Source: Phorcus lineatus (lineage: Eukaryota; Mollusca; Gastropoda; Trochida; Trochidae). Taken from it: 64,000 nucleotides of DNA. The DNA lies in contig OV121092.1 in the NCBI GenBank assembly GCA_921293015.1, positions 36,463,764 through 36,527,763 of the forward strand, given 5' to 3'. Position numbers and translations under genes: made by a program. Below are positions 38,459 through 51,700 of the stretch, piece by piece (the first letter of the stretch is position 1; every line of letters begins with the position of its first letter). Below the pieces are notes generated by a model that was given only the letters and a program-made list of their open reading frames with translations, was not told the DNA's origin and made no database searches.

Positions 38459-39700
38459 GCATATTGTTGTAGCGAGCGCGATAACTTTCTTAAAAATGCA
38501 TATTTCTAAACCAAACTTTCATCAAATGTACATCACATTGTGTTCTATCGATTGAGCAATAGCAATTTCCTGTCCGGTTCTTGGTTTGGCCTCAAGTTTC
38601 GAGCTTAAACAGGTACAGATAGCTGATTTTGACCAAATTCGCGGAAAAAGACTGAGTCCAATATATGCATATTGTTGTAGCGAGCGCGATAACTTTCTTA
38701 AAAATGCATATTTCTAAACTAAATTTTCATCAAATGTACATCACATTGTGTTCTATCGATTGAGCAATAGCAATTTCATTTCCAATTCTTGGTTTGGGCT
38801 CCAGATTCGAGCTTAAACAGGTACAGATAGCTGATTTTGACCAAATTCGCGGAAAAAGACTGAGTCCAATATATGCATATTGTTGTAGCGAGCACGATAA
38901 CTTTCTTAAAAATGCATATTTCTAAACCAAACTTTCATCAAATGTACACCACATTGTGTTCTATCGATTGAGCAATAGCACTTTCATGTCCGATTCTTGA
39001 TTTAGGCTCCAGATTCGAGCTTAAACAGGTACAGATAGCTGATTTTGACCAAATTCGCGGGAAAAGACTGAGTCCAAGATATGCATATTGTTGTAGCGAG
39101 CGCGATAACTTTCTTAAAAATGCATATTTCTAAACCAAACTTTCATCAAATGTACATCACATTGTGTTCTTTCGATTGAGCAATAGCAATTTCCTGTCCG
39201 ATTCTTGGTTTGGCCTCCAGATTCGAGCTTAAACAGGTACAGATAGCTGATTTTGACCAAATTCGCGGAAAAAGACTGAGTCCAATATATGCATATTGTT
39301 GTAGCGAGCGCGATAACTTTCTTAAAAATGCATATTTCTAAACCAAACTTTCATCAAATGTACACCACATTGTGTTCTATCGATTGAGCAATAGCACTTT
39401 CATGTCCGATTCTTGATTTAGGCTCCAGATTCGAGCTTAAACAGGTACAGATAGCTGATTTTGACCAAATTCGCGGGAAAAGACTGAGTCCAAGATATGC
39501 ATATTGTTGTAGCGAGCGCGATAACTTTCTTAAAAATGCATATTTCTAAACCAAACTTTCATCAAATGTACATCACATTGTGTTCTATCGATTGAGCAAT
39601 AGCAATTTCCTGTCCGGTTCTTGGTTTGGGCTCAAGATTCGAGCTTAAACAGGTACAGATAGCTGATTTTGACCAAATTCGCGGAAAAAGACTGAGTCCA

Positions 39701-39710
39701 ATATATATAT
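39701..39710. other. TA-tract expansion (M191)
   Basis: 10-base alternating AT tract in place of 6. Confidence 0.95.
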
Positions 39711-41160
39711 GCATATTGTTGTAGCGAGCGCGATAACTTTCTTAAAAATGCATATTTCTAAACCAAACTTTCATCAAATGTACATCACATTGTGTTCTAT
39801 CGATTGAGCAATAGCAATTTCCTGTCCGGTTCTTGGTTTGGCCTCAAGTTTCGAGCTTAAACAGGTACAGATAGCTGATTTTGACCAAATTCGCGGAAAA
39901 AGACTGAGTCCAATATATGCATATTGTTGTAGCGAGCGCGATAACTTTCTTAAAAATGCATATTTCTAAACTAAATTTTCATCAAATGTACATCACATTG
40001 TGTTCTATCGATTGAGCAATAGCAATTTCATTTCCAATTCTTGGTTTGGGCTCCAGATTCGAGCTTAAACAGGTACAGATAGCTGATTTTGACCAAATTC
40101 GCGGAAAAAGACTGAGTCCAATATATGCATATTGTTGTAGCGAGCACGATAACTTTCTTAAAAATGCATATTTCTAAACCAAACTTTCATCAAATGTACA
40201 CCACATTGTGTTCTATCGATTGAGCAATAGCACTTTCATGTCCGATTCTTGATTTAGGCTCCAGATTCGAGCTTAAACAGGTACAGATAGCTGATTTTGA
40301 CCAAATTCGCGGGAAAAGACTGAGTCCAAGATATGCATATTGTTGTAGCGAGCGCGATAACTTTCTTAAAAATGCATATTTCTAAACCAAACTTTCATCA
40401 AATGTACATCACATTGTGTTCTTTCGATTGAGCAATAGCAATTTCCTGTCCGATTCTTGGTTTGGCCTCCAGATTCGAGCTTAAACAGGTACAGATAGCT
40501 GATTTTGACCAAATTCGCGGAAAAAGACTGAGTCCAATATATGCATATTGTTGTAGCGAGCGCGATAACTTTCTTAAAAATGCATATTTCTAAACCAAAC
40601 TTTCATCAAATGTACATCACATTGTGTTCTATCGATTGAGCAATACCAATTTCCTGTCCGATTCTTGGTTTGGGCTCCAGATTCGAGCTTAAACAGGTAC
40701 AGATAGCTGATTTTGACCAAATTCGCGGAAAAAGACTGAGTCCAATATATGCATATTGTTGTAGCGAGCACGATAACTTTCTTAAAAATGCATATTTCTA
40801 AACCAAACTTTCATCAAATGTACACCACATTGTGTTCTATCGATTGAGCAATAGCACTTTCATGTCCGATTCTTGATTTAGGCTCCAGATTCGAGCTTAA
40901 ACAGGTACAGATAGCTGATTTTGACCAAATTCGCGGGAAAAGACTGAGTCCAAGATATGCATATTGTTGTAGCGAGCGCGATAACTTTCTTAAAAATGCA
41001 TATTTCTAAACCAAACTTTCATCAAATGTACATCACATTGTGTTCTATCGATTGAGCAATAGCAATTTCCTGTCCGGTTCTTGGTTTGGCCCCAAGTTTC
41101 GAGCTTAAACAGGTACAGATAGCTGATTTTGACCAAATTCGCGGAAAAAGACTGAGTCCA

Positions 41161-41170
41161 ATATATATAT
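41161..41170. other. TA-tract expansion (M198)
   Basis: 10-base alternating AT tract in place of 6, in a monomer that also has GGCCCCAAG. Confidence 0.95.
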
Positions 41171-41788
41171 GCATATTGTTGTAGCGAGCGCGATAACTTT
41201 CTTAAAAATGCATATTTCTAAACAAAACTTTCATCAAATGTACATCACATTGTGTTCTATCGATTGAGCAATACCAATTTCCTTTCCGATTCTTGGTTTG
41301 GGCTCCAGATTCGAGCTTAAACAGGTACAGATAGCTGATTTTGACCAAATTCGCGGAAAAAGACTGAGTCCAATATATGCATATTGTTGTAGCGAGCACG
41401 ATAACTTTCTTAAAAATGCATATTTCTAAACCAAACTTTCATCAAATGTACACCACATTGTGTTCTATCGATTGAGCAATAGCACTTTCATGTCCGATTC
41501 TTGATTTAGGCTCGAGATTCGAGCTTAAACAGGTACAGATAGCTGATTTTGACCAAATTCGCGGGAAAAGACTGAGTCCAAGATATGCATATTGTTGTAG
41601 CGAGCGCGATAACTTTCTTAAAAATGCATATTTCTAAACCAAACTTTCATCAAATGTACATCACATTGTGTTCTATCGATTGAGCAATAGCAATTTCCTG
41701 TCCGGTTCTTGGTTTGGCCCCAAGTTTCGAGCTTAAACAGGTACAGATAGCTGATTTTGACCAAATTCGCGGAAAAAGACTGAGTCCA

Positions 41789-41798
41789 ATATATATAT
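41789..41798. other. TA-tract expansion (M201), last in the window
   Basis: 10-base alternating AT tract. From here to the end the monomer phase is constant, so the final 22 kb contain no net length change. Confidence 0.95.
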
Positions 41799-43100
41799 GC
41801 ATATTGTTGTAGCGAGCGCGATAACTTTCTTAAAAATGCATATTTCTAAACAAAACTTTCATCAAATGTACATCACATTGTGTTCTATCGATTGAGCAAT
41901 AGCAATTTCCTGTCCGGTTCTTGGTTTGGCCTCAAGTTTCGAGCTTAAACAGGTACAGATAGCTGATTTTGACCAAATTCGCGGAAAAAGACTGAGTCCA
42001 ATATATGCATATTGTTGTAGCGAGCGCGATAACTTTCTTAAAAATGCATATTTCTAAACTAAATTTTCATCAAATGTACATCACATTGTGTTCTATCGAT
42101 TGAGCAATAGCAATTTCATTTCCAATTCTTGGTTTGGGCTCCAGATTCGAGCTTAAACAGGTACAGATAGCTGATTTTGACCAAATTCGCGGAAAAAGAC
42201 TGAGTCCAATATATGCATATTGTTGTAGCGAGCACGATAACTTTCTTAAAAATGCATATTTCTAAACCAAACTTTCATCAAATGTACACCACATTGTGTT
42301 CTATCGATTGAGCAATAGCACTTTCATGTCCGATTCTTGATTTAGGCTCCAGATTCGAGCTTAAACAGGTACAGATAGCTGATTTTGACCAAATTCGCGG
42401 GAAAAGACTGAGTCCAAGATATGCATATTGTTGTAGCGAGCGCGATAACTTTCTTAAAAATGCATATTTCTAAACCAAACTTTCATCAAATGTACATCAC
42501 ATTGTGTTCTTTCGATTGAGCAATAGCAATTTCCTGTCCGATTCTTGGTTTGGCCTCCAGATTCGAGCTTAATCAGGTACAGATAGCTGATTTTGACCAA
42601 ATTCGCGGAAAAAGACTGAGTCCAATATATGCATATTGTTGTAGCGAGCGCGATAACTTTCTTAAAAATGCATATTTCTAAACCAAACTTTCATCAAATG
42701 TACATCACATTGTGTTCTATCGATTGAGCAATACCAATTTCCTGTCCGATTCTTGGTTTGGGCTCCAGATTCGAGCTTAAACAGGTACAGATAGCTGATT
42801 TTGACCAAATTCGCGGAAAAAGACTGAGTCCAATATATGCATATTGTTGTAGCGAGCACGATAACTTTCTTAAAAATGCATATTTCTAAACCAAACTTTC
42901 ATCAAATGTACACCACATTGTGTTCTATCGATTGAGCAATAGCACTTTCATGTCCGATTCTTGATTTAGGCTCCAGATTCGAGCTTAAACAGGTACAGAT
43001 AGCTGATTTTGACCAAATTCGCGGGAAAAGACTGAGTCCAAGATATGCATATTGTTGTAGCGAGCGCGATAATTTTCTTAAAAATGCATATTTCTAAACC

Positions 43101-45804
43101 AAACTTACATCAAATGTACATCACATTGTGTTCTATCGATTGAGCAATACCAATTTCCTGTCCGGTTCTTGGCTTGGCCTCAAGTTTCGAGCTTAAACAG
43201 GTACAGATAGCTGATTTTGACCAAATTCGCGGAAAAGGACTGAGTCCAATATATGCATATTGTTGTAGCGAGCACGATAACTTTCTTAAAAATGCATATT
43301 TCTAAACCAAACTTTCATCAAATGTACACCACATTGTGTTCTATCGATTGAGCAATAGCAATTTCCTGTCCGATTCTTGGTTTGGCCTCCAGATTCGAGC
43401 TTAAACAGGTACAGATAGCTGATTTTGAACAAATTCGCGGAAAAAGACTGAGTCCAATATATGCATATTGTTGTAGCGAGCGCGATAACTTTCTTAAAAA
43501 TGCATATTTCTAAACCAAACTTTCATCAAATGTACACCACATTGTGTTCTATCGATTGAGCAATACCAATTTCCTGTCCGGTTCTTGGTTTGGCCTCAAG
43601 TTTCGAGCTTAAACAGGTACAGATAGCTGATTTTGACCAAATTCGCGGAAAAAGACTGAGTTCAATATATGCATATTGTTGTAGCGAGCACGATAACTTT
43701 CTTAAAAATGCATATTTCTAAACTAAACTTTCATCAAATGTACACCGCATTGTGTTCTATCGATTGAGCAATAGCAATTTCATGTCCGATTCTTGGTTTG
43801 GGCTCCAGATTCGAGCTTAAACAGGTACAGATAGCTGATTTTGACCAAATTCGCGGAAAAAGACTGAGTCCAATATATGCATATTGTTGTAGCGAGCGCG
43901 ATAACTTTCTTAAAAATGCATATTTCTAAACCAAACTTTCATCAAATGTACATCACATTGTGTTCTTTCAATTGAGCAATAGCAATTTCCTGTCCGATTC
44001 TTGGTTTGGCCTCCAGATTCTAGCTTAAACAGGTACAGATAGCTGATTTTGAACAAATTCGCGAAAAAAGACTGAGTCCAATATATGCATATTGTTGTAG
44101 CGAGCGCGATAACTTTCTTAAAAATGCATATTTCTAAACCAAACTTTCATCAAATGTACACCACATTGTGTTCTATCGATTGAGCAATAGCAATTTCATG
44201 TCCGATTCTTGGTTTGGGCTCCAGATTCGAGCTTAAACAGGTACAGATAGCTGATTTTGACCAAATTCGCGGAAAAAGACTGAGTCCAATATATGCATAT
44301 TGTTGTAGCGAGCGCGATAACTTTCTTAAAAATGCATATTTCTAAACCAAACTTTCATCAAATGTACATCACATTGTGTTCTATCGATTGAGCAATACCA
44401 ATTTCCTGTCCTATTCTTGGTTTGGGCTCAGGATTCGAGCTTAAACAGGTACAGATAGCTGATTTTGACCAAATTCGCGGAAAAAGACTGAGTCCAATAT
44501 ATGCATATTGTTGTAGCGAGCGCGATAACTTTCTTAAAAATGCATATTTCTAAACCAAACTTTCATCAAATGTACATCACATTGTGTTCTTTCGATTGAG
44601 CAATAGCAATTTCCTGTCCGATTCTTGGTTTGGCCTCCAGATTCTAGCTTAAACAGGTACAGATAGCTGATTTTGAACAAATTCGCGAAAAAAGACTGAG
44701 TCCAATATATGCATATTGTTGTAGCGAGCGCGATAACTTTCTTAAAAATGCATATTTCTAAACCAAACTTTCATCAAATGTACACCACATTGTGTTCTAT
44801 CGATTGAGCAATAGCAATTTCCTGTCCGGTTCTTGGTTTGGCCTCAAGTTTCGAGCTTAAATAGGTACAGATAGCTGATTTTGACCAAATTCGCGGAAAA
44901 AGACTGAGTCCAATATATGCATATTGTTGCAGCGAGCGCGATAACTTTCTTAAAAATGCATATTTCTAAACCAAACTTTCATCAAATGTACATCACATTG
45001 TGTTCTTTCAATTGAGCAATAGCAATTTCCTGTCCGATTCTTGGTTTGGCCTCCAGATTCTAGCTTAAACAGGTACAGATAGCTGATTTTGAACAAATTC
45101 GCGAAAAAAGACTGAGTCCAATATATGCATATTGTTGTAGCGAGCGCGATAACTTTCTTAAAAATGCATATTTCTAAACCAAACTTTCATCAAATGTACA
45201 CCACATTGTGTTCTATCGATTGAGCAATAGCAATTTCATGTCCGATTCTTGGTTTGGGCTCCAGATTCGAGCTTAAACAGGTACAGATAGCTGATTTTGA
45301 CCAAATTCGCGGAAAAAGACTGAGTCCAATATATGCATATTGTTGTAGCGAGCGCGATAACTTTCTTAAAAATGCATATTTCTAAACCAAACTTTCATCA
45401 AATGTACATCACATTGTGTTCTATCGATTGAGCAATACCAATTTCCTGTCCTATTCTTGGTTTGGGCTCAGGATTCGAGCTTAAACAGGTACAGATAGCT
45501 GATTTTGACCAAATTCGCGGAAAAAGACTGAGTCCAATATATGCATATTGTTGTAGCGAGCACGATAACTTTCTTAAAAATGCATATTTCTAAACCAAAC
45601 TTTCATCAAATGTACACCACATTATGTTCTATCGATTGAGCAATAGCACTTTCATGTCCGATTCTTGATTTAGGCTCCAGATTCGAGCTTAAACAGGTAC
45701 AGATAGCTGATTTTGACCAAATTCGCGGGAAAAGACTGAGTCCAAGATATGCATATTGTTGTAGCGAGCGCGATAATTTTCTTAAAAATGCATATTTCTA
45801 AACC
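43101..45804. repeat. 13-monomer HOR, copy 1 (M208-M220)
   Basis: Markers in order are AAACTTACATC with CTTGGCTTGG, GAGTTCAAT, CTAAACTAAAC with ACACCGCATTG, TTTCAATTG with ATTCTAGC, CCTGTCCTATTC with CTCAGGATTC, and GTTGCAGCG. All recur in 45805-48716, where most are offset by 14 monomers (2,912 bp). A 5-monomer subrepeat starts at 43933 and again at 44973 (offset 1,040 bp). Confidence 0.85.
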
Positions 45805-48716
45805 AAACTTACATCAAATGTACATCACATTGTGTTCTATCGATTGAGCAATACCAATTTCCTGTCCGGTTCTTGGCTTGGCCTCAAGTTTCGAGCTTAA
45901 ACAGGTACATATAGCTGATTTTGACCAAATTCGCGGAAAAAGACTGAGTCCAATATATGCATATTGTTGTAGCGAGCACGATAACTTTCTTAAAAATGCA
46001 TATTTCTAAACCAAACTTTCATCAAATGTACACCACATTGTGTTCTATCGATTGAGCAATACCAATTTCCTGTCCGGTTCTTGGCTTGGCCTCAAGTTTC
46101 GAGCTTAAACAGGTACATATAGCTGATTTTGACCAAATTCGCGGAAAAAGACTGAGTCCAATATATGCATATTGTTGTAGCGAGCGCGATAACTTTCTTA
46201 AAAATGCATATTTCTAAACCAAACTTTCATCAAATGTACATCACATTGTGTTCTATCGATTGAGCAATACCAATTTCCTGTCCGATTCTTGGTTTGGCCT
46301 CCAGATTCGAGCTTAAACAGGTACAGATAGCTGATTTTGAACAAATTCGCGGAAAAAGACTGAGTCCAATATATGCATATTGTTGTAGCGAGCACGATAA
46401 CTTTCTTAAAAATGCATATTTCTAAACCAAACTTTCATCAAATGTACACCACATTGTGTTCTATCGATTGAGCAATACCAATTTCCTGTCCGGTTCTTGG
46501 TTTGGCCTCAAGTTTCGAGCTTAAACAGGTACAGATAGCTGATTTTGACCAAATTCGCGGAAAAAGACTGAGTTCAATATATGCATATTGTTGTAGCGAG
46601 CACGATAACTTTCTTAAAAATGCATATTTCTAAACTAAACTTTCATCAAATGTACACCGCATTGTGTTCTATCGATTGAGCAATAGCAATTTCATGTCCG
46701 ATTCTTGGTTTGGGCTCCAGATTCGAGCTTAAACAGGTACAGATAGCTGATTTTGACCAAATTCGCGGAAAAAGACTGAGTCCAATATATGCATATTGTT
46801 GTAGCGAGCGCGATAACTTTCTTAAAAATGCATATTTCTAAACCAAACTTTCATCAAATGTACATCACATTGTGTTCTTTCAATTGAGCAATAGCAATTT
46901 CCTGTCCGATTCTTGGTTTGGCCTCCAGATTCTAGCTTAAACAGGTACAGATAGCTGATTTTGAACAAATTCGCGAAAAAAGACTGAGTCCAATATATGC
47001 ATATTGTTGTAGCGAGCGCGATAACTTTCTTAAAAATGCATATTTCTAAACCAAACTTTCATCAAATGTACACCACATTGTGTTCTATCGATTGAGCAAT
47101 AGCAATTTCATGTCCGATTCTTGGTTTGGGCTCCAGATTCGAGCTTAAACAGGTACAGATAGCTGATTTTGACCAAATTCGCGGAAAAAGACTGAGTCCA
47201 ATATATGCATATTGTTGTAGCGAGCGCGATAACTTTCTTAAAAATGCATATTTCTAAACCAAACTTTCATCAAATGTACATCACCTTGTGTTCTATCGAT
47301 TGAGCAATACCAATTTCCTGTCCTATTCTTGGTTTGGGCTCAGGATTCGAGCTTAAACAGGTACAGATAGCTGATTTTGACCAAATTCGCGGAAAAAGAC
47401 TGAGTCCAATATATGCATATTGTTGTAGCGAGCGCGATAACTTTCTTAAAAATGCATATTTCTAAACCAAACTTTCATCAAATGTACATCACATTGTGTT
47501 CTTTCGATTGAGCAATAGCAATTTCCTGTCCGATTCTTGGTTTGGCCTCCAGATTCTAGCTTAAACAGGTACAGATAGCTGATTTTGAACAAATTCGCGA
47601 AAAAAGACTGAGTCCAATATATGCATATTGTTGTAGCGAGCGCGATAACTTTCTTAAAAATGCATATTTCTAAACCAAACTTTCATCAAATGTACACCAC
47701 ATTGTGTTCTATCGATTGAGCAATAGCAATTTCCTGTCCGGTTCTTGGTTTGGCCTCAAGTTTCGAGCTTAAACAGGTACAGATAGCTGATTTTGACCAA
47801 ATTCGCGGAAAAAGACTGAGTCCAATATATGCATATTGTTGCAGCGAGCGCGATAACTTTCTTAAAAATGCATATTTCTAAACCAAACTTTCATCAAATG
47901 TACATCACATTGTGTTCTTTCAATTGAGCAATAGCAATTTCCTGTCCGATTCTTGGTTTGGCCTCCAGATTCTAGCTTAAACAGGTACAGATAGCTGATT
48001 TTGAACAAATTCGCGAAAAAAGACTGAGTCCAATATATGCATATTGTTGTAGCGAGCGCGATAACTTTCTTAAAAATGCATATTTCTAAACCAAACTTTC
48101 ATCAAATGTACACCACATTGTGTTCTATCGATTGAGCAATAGCAATTTCATGTCCGATTCTTGGTTTGGGCTCCAGATTCGAGCTTAAACAGGTACAGAT
48201 AGCTGATTTTGACCAAATTCGCGGAAAAAGACTGAGTCCAATATATGCATATTGTTGTAGCGAGCGCGATAACTTTCTTAAAAATGCATATTTCTAAACC
48301 AAACTTTCATCAAATGTACATCACATTGTGTTCTATCGATTGAGCAATACCAATTTCCTGTCCTATTCTTGGTTTGGGCTCAGGATTCGAGCTTAAACAG
48401 GTACAGATAGCTGATTTTGACCAAATTCGCGGAAAAAGACTGAGTCCAATATATGCATATTGTTGTAGCGAGCGCGATAACTTTCTTAAAAATGCATATT
48501 TCTAAACCAAACTTTCATCAAATGTACATCACATTGTGTTCTTTCGATTGAGGAATAGCAATTTCCTGTCCGATTCTTGGTTTGGCCTCCAGATTCTAGC
48601 TTAAACAGGTACAGATAGCTGATTTTGAACAAATTCGCGAAAAAAGACTGAGTCCAATATATGCATATTGTTGTAGCGAGCGCGATAACTTTCTTAAAAA
48701 TGCATATTTCTAAACC
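45805..48716. repeat. 14-monomer copy 2 of the same HOR (M221-M234)
   Basis: It has one monomer more than copy 1. M221 and M222 both carry CTTGGCTTGG and the private GTACATATAG, so a single-monomer tandem duplication explains the extra unit. The 5-mer subrepeat starts at 46845 and 47885. Confidence 0.84.
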
Positions 48717-51700
48717 AAACTTTCATCAAATGTACACCACATTGTGTTCTATCGATTGAGCAATACCAATTTCCTGTCCGATTCTTGGTTTGGCCTCAAG
48801 TTTCGAGCTTAAACAGGTACAGATAGCTGATTTTGACCAAATTCGCGGAAAAAGACTGAGTCCAATATATGCATATTGTTGTAGCGAGCGCGTTAACTTT
48901 CTTAAAAATGCATATTTCTAAACCAAACTTTCATCAAATGTACATCACATCGTGTTCTATCGATTGAGCAATAGCAATTTCCTGTCCGGTTCTTATTTTG
49001 GCCTAAAGTTTCGAGCTTAAACAGGTACAGATAGCTGATTTTGACCAAATTCGCGGAAAAAGACTGAGTCCAATATATGCATATTGTTGTAGCGAGCACG
49101 ATAACTTTCTTAAAAATGCATATTTCTAAACCAAACTTTCATCAAATGTACACCACATTGTGTTCTATCGATTGAGCAATAGCAATTTCATGTCCGATTC
49201 TTGATTTGGGCTCCAGATTCGAGCTTAAACAGGTACAGATAGCTGATTTTGACCAAATTCGCGGGAAAAGACTGAGTCCAATATATGCATATTGTTGTAG
49301 CGAGCGCGATAACTTTCTTAAAAATGCATATTTCTAAACCAAACTTTCATCAAATGTACACCACATTGTGTTCTATCGATTGAGCAATACCAATTTCATG
49401 TCCGAATCTTGGTTTGGGCTCCAGATTCGAGCTTAAACAGGTACAGATAGCTGATTTTGACCAAATTCGCGGGAAAAGACTGAGTCCAAGATATGCATAT
49501 TGTTGTAGCGAGCGCGATAACTTTCTTAAAAATGCATATTTCTAAACCAAACTTTCATCAAATGTACATCACATTGTGTTCTATCGATTGAGCAATAGCA
49601 ATTTCCTGTCCGGTTCTTGGTTTGGCCTAAAGTTTCGAGCTTAAACAGGTACAGATAGCTGATTTTGACCAAATTCGCGGAAAAAGACTGAGTCCAATAT
49701 ATGCATATTGTTGTAGCGAGCGCGATAACTTTCTTAAAAATGCATATTTCTAAATTAAACTTTTATCAAATGTACACCACATTGTGTTCTATCGATTGAG
49801 CAATAGCAATTTTATTTCCAATTCTTGGTTTGGGCTCCAGATTCGAGCTTAAACAGGTACAGATAGCTGATTTTGACCAAATTCGCGGGAAAAGACTGAG
49901 TCCAATATATGCATATTGTTGTAGCGAGCGCGATAACTTTCTTAAAAATGCATATTTCTAAACCAAACTTTCATCAAATGTACACCACATTGTGTTCTAT
50001 CGATTGAGCAATACCAATTTCATGTCCGAATCTTGGTTTGGGCTCCAGATTCGAGCTTAAACAGGTACAGATAGCTGATTTTGACCAAATTCGCGGGAAA
50101 AGACTGAGTCCAAGATATGCATATTGTTGTAGCGAGCGCGATAACTTTCTTAAAAATGCATATTTCTAAACCAAACTTTCATCAAATGTACATCACATTG
50201 TGTTCTTTCGATTGAGCAATAGCAATTTCCTGTCCGGTTCTTGGTTTGGGCTCCAGATTCGAGCTTAAACAGGTACAGATAGCTGATTTTGACCAAATTC
50301 GCGGAAAAAGACTGAGTCCAAGATATGCATATTGTTGTAGCGAGCGCGATAACTTTCTTAAAAATGCATATTTCTAAACCAAACTTTCATCAAATGTACA
50401 TCACATTGTGTTCTTTCGATTGAGCAATAGCAATTTCTTGTCCGATTCTTGATTTGGGCTCCAGATTCGAGCTTAAACAGGTACAGATAGCTGATTTTGA
50501 ACAAATTCGCGAAAAAAGACTGAGTCCAATATATGCATATTGTTGTAGCGAGCGCGATAACTTTCTTAAAAATGCATATTTCTAAACCAAACTTTCATCA
50601 AATGTACACCACATTGTGTTCTATCGATTGAGCAATACCAATTTCCTGTCCGATTCTTGGTTTGGCCTCAAGTTTCGAGCTTAAACAGGTACAGATAGCT
50701 GATTTTGACCAAATTCGCGGAAAAAGACTGAGTCCAATATATGCATATTGTTGTAGCGAGCACGATAACTTTCTTAAAAATGCATATTTCTAAACCAAAC
50801 TTTCATCAAATGTACACCACATTGTGTTCTATCGATTGAGCAATAGCAATTTCATGTCCGATTCTTGATTTGGGCTCCAGATTCGAGCTTAAACAGGTAC
50901 AGATAGCTGATTTTGACCAAATTCGCGGGAAAAGACTGAGTCCAATATATGCATATTGTTGTAGCGAGCGCGATAACTTTCTTAAAAATGCATATTTCCA
51001 AACCAAACTTTCATCAAATGTACATCACATTGTGTTCTATCGATTGAGCAATACCAATTTCCTGTCCGGTTCTTGGTTTGGCCTCAAGTTTCGAGCTTAA
51101 ACAGGTACAGATAGCTGATTTTGACCAAATTCGCGGAAAAAGACTGAGTCCAATATATGCATATTGTTGTAGCGAGCGCGATAACTTTCTTAAAAATGCA
51201 TATTTCTAAACCAAACTTTCATCAAATGTACACCACATTGTGTTCTATCGATTGAGCAATACCAATTTCCTGTCCGATTCTTGGTTTGGGCTCCAGATTC
51301 GAGCTTAAACAGGTACAGATAGCTGATTTTGACCAAATTCGCGGAAAAAGACTGAGTCCAATATATGCATATTGTTGTAGCGAGCGCGATAACTTTCTTA
51401 AAAATGCATATTTCTAAACCAAACTTTCATCAAATGTACATCACATTGTGTTCTATCGATTGAGCAATAGCAATTTCCTGTCCGGTTCTTGGTTTGGCCT
51501 CAAGTTTCGAGCTTAAACAGGTACAGATAGCTGATTTTGACCAAATTCGCGGAAAAAGACTGAGTCCAATATATGCATATTGTTGTAGCGAGCGCGATAA
51601 CTTTCTTAAAAATGCATATTTCTAAACCAAACTTTCATCAAATGTACATCACATTGTGTTCTATCGATTGAGCAATAGCAATTTCCTGTCCGATTCTTGG

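Larger units (their letters stand above)
37252..43100. repeat. Shuffled 5-10-monomer blocks marked by TA-expanded monomers
   Basis: Recurring order: TA-expanded monomer, CCTGTCCGG/CAAGTTT monomer, CTAAACTAAATTTTC/CATTTCCA monomer, AGCACTTTC/GATTTAGG monomer, TTCTTTCG/GGCCTCCAG monomer. It starts at 38301 (M185) and again at 39553 (M191), 1,252 bp apart. A seven-monomer version starts at 39553 and again at 41641, 2,088 bp apart. A truncated block at 41013-41640 carries GGCCCCAAG and AAACAAAAC, both repeated in the next block. All length changes in this region are in the TA tract. Confidence 0.75.
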
